Assembly: GCA_023053545.1 (NCBI GenBank) | Contig: JAKZAN010000002.1 | Location: 10,660,790-10,724,789 of the forward strand | Reading direction: 5' to 3' | Origin: Lepidurus packardi | Lineage: Eukaryota > Arthropoda > Branchiopoda > Notostraca > Triopsidae | DNA: 64,000 bases | Shown: one piece after another, positions 48,375 through 59,077 of the stretch | Layout: each line of letters opens with the position of its first letter | How positions within the stretch are numbered: position 1 is the stretch's first letter | Program-made: the position numbers and the translations under genes | The notes under the pieces: model-generated | Told to the model about the DNA's origin: nothing | Databases searched by the model: none | The model's input: the letters and a program-made list of their open reading frames with translations, nothing else

Positions 48375-50402
48375 ATGCATTTGTATTTGTATTTTTGTAT
48401 TTTTGAGGCGAACCATGTCGCTATCGCGCCACATTATCGCCTTCGGCTTTCTTTTTCAACACACTCTCACTGTTTGGTACTTTAGCAACTTCAGATGAAA
48501 TCTAAAATCTTCGTTTGTTTTATGAACTTGATAAAATTGTTTTGTATAAAAAACCGATCATGCACTGTTCTGTTTCCGAATCCTACAATTTCTTCGAAGT
48601 CCACTGGTATGTTTTTGCTTCGCAGTTTGCTGAATAAAGCGTTGCGCTCCGCTCTCAGGGTTGAGCATTCCATGACTAGATGCTTCCCGGTTTCGTCTGC
48701 CTCACCACAGTTTCGGCACACCGGGCTATCCTGTAGGTTAAATCTGTGCATCCACGATCCGATCTTGCCATGACCACATCTGAGTCTTAATACAGCAACA
48801 GCTTCTCTTCTTCTTTTGATGGTCCTCCATTTATTGGATCCTAGAGTTTCTGTCTTCAATACAATGGCCTGTGACGTATTCAGTTTGATTTCGTTCAAAA
48901 ACTCTCTTTCGATGTTTTGCTTGGTGATTGTTTTTAGCTCGTGTCTTGTCAGCCCGTTTGTTCTTTCGTTGCTGGAGGTTCTTCCTCTCTTTGCTGCTTG
49001 ATCCGCTGCTTCATTACCAGGGATGCCAATATGGGCGGGGATCCATTGTAAATTGATTGTGCATCCATCTACTATTAAGTTTCTTATTTTTCCCTGAATT
49101 TGTTGGCTGAGATCAAAATGAGTTCTGCAACCCCAGCTTTTTAGTACAGCTAGCGCCGCCATTGAGTCTGTTAGAATGACAAATTTTTCGGGGGGGTTAT
49201 TCGCTAAAGAATCTAACGCTATTTCAATTGCTGTAAGTTCAGCTGACAATATGGAGGATCCTTGGAGCATGTGAAATTCCTTTGTCTCGCCCGTTTTTTC
49301 TATATATACTCCACATCCGGTGTTTCCTTGTTCGTCTTTCGATCCGTCTGTGAATATTTTCTTAAAATCCCTATAAGTATTTTCTAAAAATGCTAACACA
49401 AATTGCACTGCTATCTGAGGATTCTTCTTTGTGGTTATAGTCCGTCAATGTCCGTAAAGATATATTTTTCTGTAAATTCCCATGGGGCCATCAAGTTTTC
49501 AAAAAAATTCCTTTGTGTTATGTCTGGTAGCTGAAATTTCTCTTTAAGTTCTTTATAGTCTTCCCAGATTATCGATTTGTTCTTTGAGATCTCCTTTACT
49601 ATTAGGTCTCCCTTATGACATTCAGTCATTCTGTTAATATAATCTTGCGACAATAGCGTTCTCCTATACCGTAAAGGCAACATGCTCGCCGCACATAGCA
49701 ATACCCCAATAGGGGTAGTTTTTGTTGCTCCTAAAATAATTCTTAGAGCTTTGTTTTGAATCGTTTCCAACGGTTGTAGCTTTCTTGAGTTAACAAACTT
49801 GTATATAAAACAGGCATATTCTAGTCTGGACCTAATAAGGTTTTTGTAGATGGTGAGTAAAAGGTTTGTGCTGGCTCCCCAGCTTGTGCCTGCCAGCCTA
49901 CTTAAAATCCCTACTGCTTTCATACCTTTCTGTCGTAGATATTTAATATGCTCTTCAAACTTGAGTCTTCTATCGAAAATGACCCCCAAGAATCTTGCAT
50001 TTTCGACCCTCTCGATGACCATGCCATTTATCTTGCACTTCTTATTTGTCTGCCATTTCCTTTTCCTGGTTATCACAAGGTATTTCGTTTTTTCTGGTGA
50101 TAAGGTAAACCCGTTCCTTTTACACCACGTCTCTATTTCCTTAACTCTACATCTCAACTTGTCCATTGCGGAATCCGTATTTCTGCCCAGTGTCCACGTT
50201 CCCGCATCATCTGCGAAAAGTGATGTATTTGTGTCCCTCTGGTTCTCGGGGAAATCCGCTAGCATGATATTGAATAGCCAAGGACTTAAGACTGCACCCT
50301 GGGGTATGCCTCTTACTAGTCTTTGCTTGGTAGACAGGCTGGATCCGACTCGTACTTCCATTGTTCTGTCGCATAAATAGCTTCTGATGATTCCCAAGCT
50401 TC
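48375..50402 (-). mobile_element. 5'-truncated I-type non-LTR retrotransposon, unit A
   Basis: Two minus-strand frames cover the C-terminal part of ORF2. The first (49435-50397) is a reverse transcriptase fragment with the RGIPQGAVLSPWLF motif, the catalytic FADD and the thumb region. The second (48491-49408) is an RNase H domain with the acidic residues of FTDGS, SAELTAIE, LTDS and NEAADQ, followed by a CxxC...H...C zinc-finger-like end (CRNCGEADETGKHLVMEC). The two frames are offset by a frameshift. The endonuclease and the N-terminal part of RT are missing. The RNase H and zinc-finger end place it in the I superfamily. The 3' tail is made of short AAATAC-type repeats (about 48375-48404). 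It is dead on arrival and lies antisense to SCFD2 and the capsid-like ORF. Confidence 0.9.
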
Positions 50403-51030
50403 ATACGCCAAGAAAGTCTTGCCTCGCCCGTATCTACAAAAATTTCTCTTCTGTGCCCGCATGTTTCACTAACCTCTCGAGTCTTAGAAAAGCGGACTGA
50501 AATACTGGGAGTAGGATTTTTAGTGTTGCCGCCGAAGTGTACTTTGCAGGCGCCTACGTTTTCGATTCCAGCCACTTACTCCGAATATACCAACGTGCGA
50601 TCGCAAATTTCTTTTACTCCGGGACGTAGTTTTTCCAATGGGGGAAGTGATGTAAGAATGTGCTTTTATTCTCCCGCTTATTTTTGAGTACCCCACCTAT
50701 ATTCTCCCGTAAACACTAGATGTCGCCCTCCACATGCATGAAGCCATGCATGTGTCTGATTAATCCGCTACTGTCCAATACTGTGAATCCCCTTATTATG
50801 TACGAACCGCCCACACCAATGAAGTAATAGCTCAGCTTACTAGTTAATTGTTTTCCTGGTGGCTTTCATTTTATCAATCAGGGCAGTCAGAATTTGCCTT
50901 TAGTAGGGGTTTAGTATTCGCCTTTGGGGGAAAGTTGGTGCTCGCTTTTAGCAGAGGGTGTTAGAGTGTGTATGAACAAAATACATCCGTGAACCAGAGT
51001 CTAAGTCCTTTTTCGGACTCTAACTTTACT
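50403..51030. other. Unit tail of unknown origin (copy A)
   Basis: About 630 bases link the non-LTR fragment to the next unit. On the minus strand, 50400-50640 is open in two adjacent segments separated by a good donor-like site (GGA|GTAAGT), as if part of a captured gene. Near 50995-51022, AGAGTC and GACTCT form a hairpin around a T run, reminiscent of an LTR or polyadenylation hairpin. Nothing here is recognised with certainty. Confidence 0.4.
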
Positions 51031-52116
51031 CCGCTAGCAACAAGCAACCGAATGCGACACTTATCAACAGCAAGGATGGGCTGCGAATTGGGACTGACTT
51101 CGCAATTTCTGTGCTTAAGGGAGGAGCTTTGTGACGTCATAATCAAAGAGCGACACTAGCGCTTCTACTAGGAAACCAGACGAGTACTACGAAAGGAGAA
51201 AATTTCCAAGCGACGTCACAAGCCATTGACGACATCTCCGCTTTTTCCGGAAGAATGGTTTAGCTCCATTTATCCCAAAGTAAAAAGCGTGGCTAATCGT
51301 CTTACTCATGCACTGACACTCGTCATATAGCAACAGTGAATAAGAAATAAAATGGTCAACTAAAACTTTAAAAGCAAAACTACAGTATTTCCGGTAGGAC
51401 AGGGAACGCTCTCTTTGTACCAGGAGTTAATGACGACAAGAGATTAACTATAAAAACCCTGCACTCACTTAATGTGGAATGACGTAAGTTTTCTATAAAT
51501 GATCACGTGAAGATAAGCAAAAAAGCTTTTCTCCAGGATCTTGGCAAGTGAACAGAGGACTTAAATAATGGAGCACCTGGTCTACGTGACGCACTCGAGC
51601 ATATCTTGGTAGTCAGAACTGGACAGCAAATGCAAATTGCCAATTCTGTAAACAACTAGTGCACTCGCAATGAAAACAGTCGATCTTTGTGACTAGGAGG
51701 AAGCTCCAAAGTGTGTGCTGTCTGTTGAGCTACGAAGTTAGTTTTCTACTATCAGACATAAGGCCTTGCCTCTCAAGTTTGGGCCTGAATAAAAAGTGTA
51801 GGTCAGGTGGGCTCCAAAAACGGAAAAAGGAAGAACCTTGAAAGTGTGTTTGATACTACTGGAACGTTTAAAAAAAAATATAATTTCCTGTTTGCTGATA
51901 CCCAGCTGAATAGCGAACTCTTAAGATTCTTGGATAATACTTGAAAGCGAATACAAACTAAATTATAGGTGGCGTTGCTTGTTTTATTTTTGTTTACATA
52001 CCTTATTGGCTTTGGGATTTCGTGGTCCGGTAAATTTTTCGAAACGATATGGGATAAATGATAATCAACCTTAAGATTAACACAGTCTGTTTACTTAGTA
52101 TAGCGGAAGGTTGGCC

Positions 52117-55068
52117 ATGTTCTTCAGGGTACAAGATTTTGGGGAGTCATGGTGGAAAGAAGTATGCAAAAAGGTCAAAAGAGCGGTCGTATTTATTGAT
52201 GAGTGCTCGGCTGAATGTTTGCACTGGCAAGGAGGGTTAGCTTTACTTGAAAAAGCAGGCGCAGTAGCTGTAAAGGAATTTTCGTCGTTTGAAGTCCGTA
52301 TCTATAACTATAAAATATAAAGTCCGTGAATAACTTTCTTTTTGTCAGTTTGCAGATCATGCTATCAAGAAAGCTGTATTTATCATATCTTGCCCGTATT
52401 ATGGTTCGAAGAAGAAGATCCTGGAGGAAATCATCAAGCAGAGCAAACTAGAGTATTGCGTTCTGGTAACGGCAGCTCCAGCAGCAGTACATCACTTGTT
52501 GCAACAAGGAGGCAAAGAAGGAGATGATGCGGTCGCATTTAGTCAGTTGGAAGATCAAGTTCTTCAGTGGATGGGGAACATGGTATACACCGTTAATCTT
52601 ATTAAAACGGAGCATAATTCTATGTTTCTTCACTAGAATTATACGTTCGAAGTTTTCTCGTACCCTATTTATACAGTTGCTGTGAACAATAATTGTTTTG
52701 TCACACCACCATTCCGAGATTGCCTCCCGCTCTTAGAGTCTGACTTGGATTGGCTTATGAAACAGCAGTTGTATACTAACAGGGTAGTTTTTCCAATTTT
52801 TTAAAAACCTTTCTTAAACGTCAATATGAAATGTGATGAAAGCTAGCCAAATCGAAAGCATTTGGGAATCATTCCTTTGAGTGCCAAGTAGAAAATCACG
52901 AAACCGAGAGCGACTGGTTGTCTGACTTTTCGTAACTCTTGATTCGGGCATAGTTAACCTTGTTTTGCCGTTTGTAAATACGAGCTTTCATAGGGTGATG
53001 TGCGACCTTGGGATTCCTTGTTAGACGTTGAATACAGTCGGTTGCCGTTAAATCTGCAAGCCCAAGTCAAGCAGCTAGTTTTCAACTTCCATCAGCTCTT
53101 GCTACAGTGGAATGCGAAAGAAGATATTTTCACGCTAGGAGCTTGGAGCCGCATAATAGGAACGGAGTTAGATGCACTCTTGCCCGCCCGGACGCGAAGA
53201 AAGGTAAGTTGTAAAAGTTGCCCTTTTCTTCAAAATGTAACTTATGTATTTGTCCTATTTTAAAAGAGCGCTACAAAGAAAATATCTATTCTCTTCATTG
53301 ATCGGGTCTTGGACTTGGCTGGGCCGTCTTCTTTTGTGCAATCTAGCGAAACGCTTCTGGATAAAATACAGGCCTTATTACCCAGGCTTCCTGGCCATTC
53401 CAACGATGTAGCTATTCCTATGCATTTACTTGCTACAGCGAAACCGTAAAATACTTTTCCTTTAAAACAATCTGAGCTAACGTTATAAAATGTACTAAAA
53501 CAGGGATGTATTGGAAGAAATTATGACAGTAGCTCCAGGCTGCTTGGCCCCACCCTTCCAAGGCAAATCAGCAATAAACTCGCTAATGTACCATAAGCCT
53601 AAATTGGCTATGCAGGATATACAGAGCCAACTAGCGGAGATTCTAGAAGCGAATGACTTGACCATAGAAATTTCTGATAACTCGGCTCAGTATTTGGGAA
53701 ACCAGATTCGTGCGTTTAAAGGTCATTGGGATTTGATTGAAGAGCACAGTGGACTGTTACAGGTATCCACATTTATGATTATTTCACCTTATTAACTCTT
53801 ATTTAAGGGTTAATACTTTAAATGCAATGCTTTTAGGCCGCCATGGCTGTAATCCAAACTTTTGAGCACCCAGATTGCACCAAACTAGAGCAACTAATAA
53901 ATGTGGAAAAAGTTTTGACCCAAAATATGATTGATGTTTCAACACCTCCTTTACCTCAAGTAATAGCACTCTAAACGAAAAAAAATAAATGATGGCGAAT
54001 TTACTCGTTTGGTGTTCTCTGCTGCAGATCGTTCAGCTCGTTAAAGCGCGAAAGGAGAAGAAATTGTCTTTAGAAGACATTTTGCTCCTAATTCTACATT
54101 TGTATGCGTTAAATAACGATCCAGATTGGGCGGAAGATTACGAATCTAAACTGGAAGATGTGTTGGCGGAAGCCTTTGTTCAAGACCAAACAACCCTGAC
54201 TCCTTTTGTTCAAACATTAGGTAAACAGAGTTCTTATTGTTACGCCCAACTGCATAATGACTTTCTTTTGTGTTGCCTACTTGTTTTCACTAGTGGGTGT
54301 TCCCGTTGACGAGGTGAAAGCGCATCGAGCTGCCCACAAAGTTGTAGCGCAAATGCGAAGTATAGCTTCTACACGCAGTGGACTAAAAAAGAATTGGTAA
54401 AAAAACAACTTGTTTTTCTAATCTTTGTAATTGAAACGATTGAAATGAAATGGAACATTAATAATTGAAACATGAAACCGTATCTTTTTTCAAATAGGTC
54501 TATTTTTCAGCATTCCAACAACCTTGCATTACCTGGACGCTATGTGTCACGGAATGAGTTTGTGCAACATTCGTAGCCTAGTGAGAGCTGGTTTCCTAAG
54601 CGAGTGCTCGGGCTCGTTTTTTCTTTTTTTCTCTCTCTTCATGTGTCACCTCTGCAACAGAGTGTCGTATTCAACAATAAATACAAAGTTTCTTACAAAT
54701 ATCTCGATGATTCGAAGCCATCCGCAATCATAAAACACAACGCAGGGCCTATACAACATCTCTTTCAATTTCCTACGCGAAACTATGCCAGTCTACTACA
54801 GCAAGTCCTGAGCAGCATATTTAACCCCGCAAAGACGGATTTACCGGATATTGAATACCGGTCAGGAGGTTTGAAGGATTTACTAAAAACAGGATTTAGG
54901 TAAATGCCACAAGTGAAAGTACAATATTTTGTGTACTTAATCCTATATCCCTTTTAGCTTATTTGTGAACGTGAAGAAGCCTCATCCGCTGGACAATCCC
55001 AACCTAATCGTTCTGGGAGGTATTAGTCCGAACGAGGTGAAACTCGTACGTGATTTCAGCTCTGCTCA
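52117..55068 (+). pseudogene. SCFD2: SCFD2 copy B, disrupted at the 3' end
   Basis: Exons 1 to 9 look open: exon 5 (from 53267) has the GATCGGGTC version, so the frameshift of copy A is absent. Exon 10 carries the same 243-base insertion (54545-54787) with its in-frame stop. Exon 11 (from 54958) lacks the same six bases and breaks off after GCTCA into the capsid-like ORF. A protein truncated in exon 10, or a chimera if the insertion were spliced out, are the possible products. A few bases are private to this copy, for example ATG to TTG early in exon 8. Confidence 0.85.
54545..54787 (+). mobile_element. 243-base insertion in SCFD2 exon 10 (unit B)
   Basis: It looks identical to the insertion in unit A, with the same flanking CTATG duplication. 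Its presence at the same base in A and B and absence from C means it predates the A/B duplication. Confidence 0.75.
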
Positions 55069-56302
55069 AAGGTCTCCGATTATCCAGTTGCCTTCGGAGC
55101 TCCCAGCTCCAACTATGAGGCATGATGCCTCGAAAGTAAAAGTTACTGAGGGTCACCCAGGCGACAGCTCAGTCTTTTCTAATAATGTGTCGATTAGAGA
55201 GGTGAACCAAGATTCATCTTTTACCCCGTCGGCACCAACGTCTATGGACGTAGCGAATGCTACATTCGCTGAAATGGTTACTGACGATAGTAACATCAGC
55301 AAAGTGCTTCTTGAGGAGTACTTTGAATACTATACCACGGCTATGCTGTGGTGTAGGTTCGTGTCTCTGAAGAGAAAGTTCAGACAGGAGTTAAGCCAAG
55401 ATGAGGCTGAACTTCTCAACATCATTCAGCCGCTCTTCTTTTGCTTACCCGAACCACTCTTGATTATGATCACGAGTTTTGGCAGCGTCTGCACCCTAAG
55501 AGGTCAGCACTTTCACCCTGAGTTTCCGGCCATGCCGAACGCCATCATCAATGGCTTCGGAGGCTACTATGGGCAAATCCAACCCCCAGGACCAGGTGTG
55601 GACAATACGCGCCACAATCTCTACGAGGAAATTCCTTGCTTAGGCGTATGCGCCGAGGCAATCCGCGTCGCTATAAGTAACGCGTCACCAGGTCGGTATC
55701 CATCCGTCCTGACTCTTCGTGGAATACAACCGAATCTGAATTTATTGGGTTATCACCCTCTAATGTTCAGGCGAAACGAAGCTAAAAACTTAGCTTACTG
55801 CCAGGGAATATACCCACAAGAATTCCCGAGCTCAGTAGGAACCACTATGATCAACATAGAGTTCCTCCAAACGATATCAAGTGTCTTAGCTAATACTAAG
55901 ACTTTCAACTTGACCGACGTAAATTTCACTACTCTATCTGAAGCTGGAGCTCCATCCCAGCTGATGATCACCAGACCGTACGATGTTCACCGCGATCAGC
56001 GGAACATACACAGTGAACAGACCGTCACATCGTTCATGAAAGAAGCGGCTAGCTCATTTGGAGCCGCTGTCTTCACCAACGCACAGATGATTAAAACGTC
56101 TGGGCCAAATAACGAGCCACATCCCTGGTGCATGTTTAGTCCTGCACCAAACGTTCAGATCCCAAATGAGTGGGTCATGAACCGCAATATTAGAAGGAAT
56201 CTACCTCGTCCATTCGACCAAGAAACTTTCTGCAGCGTCGCCATGCATGGCAGGGTGTACAGATACAACATCGTGAAAACACTCACCCAGACTAATCGCT
56301 GA
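55069..56302 (+). other. Endogenous viral element: capsid-like ORF, unit B
   Basis: Same length and frame as the copy in unit A, again continuous with SCFD2 exon 11 (frame opens at 54965). Comparing the two copies by eye, 21 bases differ and every one changes an amino acid (20 residues in total; one codon has two changes). Examples are D to N, S to F, D to C, R to I, D to H and E to V. No synonymous difference was seen. The frame remains open to its stop. Viral affiliation is the same inference as for unit A. Confidence 0.5.
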
Positions 56303-56421
56303 GTCAAACTCCTATCTTAATGAGCAGTTGAGCATCTCCTGCCATATAGTAGTACACAACAGCCCCACTATCGATTAATACGATTATCTTGCTGTTAACA
56401 ACCCCTTCCATTTTATTATGG

Positions 56422-58449
56422 ATGCATTTGTATTTGTATTTTTGTATTTTTGAGGCGAACCATGTCGCTATCGCGCCACATTATCGCCTTCGGCTTTCTT
56501 TTTCAACACACTCTCACTGTTTGGTACTTTAGCAACTTCAGATGAAATCTAAAATCTTCGTTTGTTTTATGAACTTGATAAAATTGTTTTGTATAAAAAA
56601 CCGATCATGCACTGTTCTGTTTCCGAATCCTACAATTTCTTCGAAGTCCACTGGTATGTTTTTGCTTCGCAGTTTGCTGAATAAAGCGTTGCGCTCCGCT
56701 CTCAGGGTTGAGCATTCCATGACTAGATGCTTCCCGGTTTCGTCTGCCTCACCACAGTTTCGGCACACCGGGCTATCCTGTAGGTTAAATCTGTGCATCC
56801 ACGATCCGATCTTGCCATGACCACATCTGAGTCTTAATACAGCAACAGCTTCTCTTCTTCTTTTGATGGTCCTCCATTTATTGGATCCTAGAGTTTCTGT
56901 CTTCAATACAATGGCCTGTGACGTATTCAGTTTGATTTCGTTCAAAAACTCTCTTTCGATGTTTTGCTTGGTGATTGTTTTTAGCTCGTGTCTTGTCAGC
57001 CCGTTTGTTCTTTCGTTGCTGGAGGTTCTTCCTCTCTTTGCTGCTTGATCCGCTGCTTCATTACCAGGGATGCCAATATGGGCGGGGATCCATTGTAAAT
57101 TGATTGTGCATCCATCTACTATTAAGTTTCTTATTTTTCCCTGAATTTGTTGGCTGAGATCAAAATGAGTTCTGCAACCCCAGCTTTTTAGTACAGCTAG
57201 CGCCGCCATTGAGTCTGTTAGAATGACAAATTTTTCGGGGGGGTTATTCGCTAAAGAATCTAACGCTATTTCAATTGCTGTAAGTTCAGCTGACAATATG
57301 GAGGATCCTTGGAGCATGTGAAATTCCTTTGTCTCGCCCGTTTTTTCTATATATACTCCACATCCGGTGTTTCCTTGTTCGTCTTTCGATCCGTCTGTGA
57401 ATATTTTCTTAAAATCCCTATAAGTATTTTCTAAAAATGCTAACACAAATTGCACTGCTATCTGAGGATTCTTCTTTGTGGTTATAGTCCGTCAATGTCC
57501 GTAAAGATATATTTTTCTGTAAATTCCCATGGGGCCATCAAGTTTTCAAAAAAATTCCTTTGTGTTATGTCTGGTAGCTGAAATTTCTCTTTAAGTTCTT
57601 TATAGTCTTCCCAGATTATCGATTTGTTCTTTGAGATCTCCTTTACTATTAGGTCTCCCTTATGACATTCAGTCATTCTGTTAATATAATCTTGCGACAA
57701 TAGCGTTCTCCTATACCGTAAAGGCAACATGCTCGCCGCACATAGCAATACCCCAATAGGGGTAGTTTTTGTTGCTCCTAAAATAATTCTTAGAGCTTTG
57801 TTTTGAATCGTTTCCAACGGTTGTAGCTTTCTTGAGTTAACAAACTTGTATATAAAACAGGCATATTCTAGTCTGGACCTAATAAGGTTTTTGTAGATGG
57901 TGAGTAAAAGGTTTGTGCTGGCTCCCCAGCTTGTGCCTGCCAGCCTACTTAAAATCCCTACTGCTTTCATACCTTTCTGTCGTAGATATTTAATATGCTC
58001 TTCAAACTTGAGTCTTCTATCGAAAATGACCCCCAAGAATCTTGCATTTTCGACCCTCTCGATGACCATGCCATTTATCTTGCACTTCTTATTTGTCTGC
58101 CATTTCCTTTTCCTGGTTATCACAAGGTATTTCGTTTTTTCTGGTGATAAGGTAAACCCGTTCCTTTTACACCACGTCTCTATTTCCTTAACTCTACATC
58201 TCAACTTGTCCATTGCGGAATCCGTATTTCTGCCCAGTGTCCACGTTCCCGCATCATCTGCGAAAAGTGATGTATTTGTGTCCCTCTGGTTCTCGGGGAA
58301 ATCCGCTAGCATGATATTGAATAGCCAAGGACTTAAGACTGCACCCTGGGGTATGCCTCTTACTAGTCTTTGCTTGGTAGACAGGCTGGATCCGACTCGT
58401 ACTTCCATTGTTCTGTCGCATAAATAGCTTCTGATGATTCCCAAGCTTC
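56422..58449 (-). mobile_element. 5'-truncated I-type non-LTR retrotransposon, unit B
   Basis: The RT (57482-58444) and RNase H (56538-57455) translations are identical to those of unit A, including the frameshift between them and the 5' truncation point. The two fragments therefore descend from one insertion that was copied with the unit, not from two independent insertions. Confidence 0.9.
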
Positions 58450-59077
58450 ATACGCCAAGAAAGTCTTGCCTCGCCCGTATCTACAAAAATTTCTCTTCTG
58501 TGCCCGCATGTTTCACTAACCTCTCGAGTCTTAGAAAAGCGGACTGAAATACTGGGAGTAGGATTTTTAGTGTTGCCGCCGAAGTGTACTTTGCAGGCGC
58601 CTACGTTTTCGATTCCAGCCACTTACTCCGAATATACCAACGTGCGATCGCAAATTTCTTTTACTCCGGGACGTAGTTTTTCCAATGGGGGAAGTGATGT
58701 AAGAATGTGCTTTTATTCTCCCGCTTATTTTTGAGTACCCCACCTATATTCTCCCGTAAACACTAGATGTCGCCCTCCACATGCATGAAGCCATGCATGT
58801 GTCTGATTAATCCGCTACTGTCCAATACTGTGAATCCCCTTATTATGTACGAACCGCCCACACCAATGAAGTAATAGCTCAGCTTACTAGTTAATTGTTT
58901 TCCTGGTGGCTTTCATTTTATCAATCAGGGCAGTCAGAATTTGCCTTTAGTAGGGGTTTAGTATTCGCCTTTGGGGGAAAGTTGGTGCTCGCTTTTAGCA
59001 GAGGGTGTTAGAGTGTGTATGAACAAAATACATCCGTGAACCAGAGTCTAAGTCCTTTTTCGGACTCTAACTTTACT
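58450..59077. other. Unit tail of unknown origin (copy B)
   Basis: Copy of the segment at 50403-51030, apparently without differences. It leads directly into the upstream flank of unit C. Confidence 0.4.

Larger units (their letters stand above)
42274..51030 (+). repeat. Tandem unit A (first of three)
   Basis: This is the first copy of a tandem array with an 8,047-base period. It starts at CCGCTAG (42274), where homology with the B and C starts (51031, 59078) begins. It contains an upstream flank, SCFD2-A, a capsid-like ORF, a non-LTR fragment and a 0.6 kb tail. It is about 710 bases longer than unit B, because 43150-43860 is absent from B and C. The absent segment is bounded by CTG on both sides in A, so a microhomology-type deletion explains the difference. 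Confidence 0.93.
51031..59077 (+). repeat. Tandem unit B (complete 8,047-base unit)
   Basis: This is the second copy, bounded by identical junctions (CTCTAACTTTACT then CCGCTAG) at 51030/51031 and 59077/59078. Gene order equals unit A without the 711-base segment. Its first part looks the same as unit C and its last part the same as unit A, so it is a mosaic of the two. Confidence 0.93.

Noticed and set aside
49850..50380. Plus-strand 176-codon frame opposite the RT fragment (and its copy at 57897-58427)
   Set aside because: It is the complement of the reverse transcriptase frame and has no domain of its own; codon-shadow of the minus-strand element.
50651..51030. Solo LTR at the end of each unit
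   Set aside because: A hairpin and T run resemble an LTR 3' region, but I could not find matching TG...CA ends, a target-site duplication or a primer-binding site.
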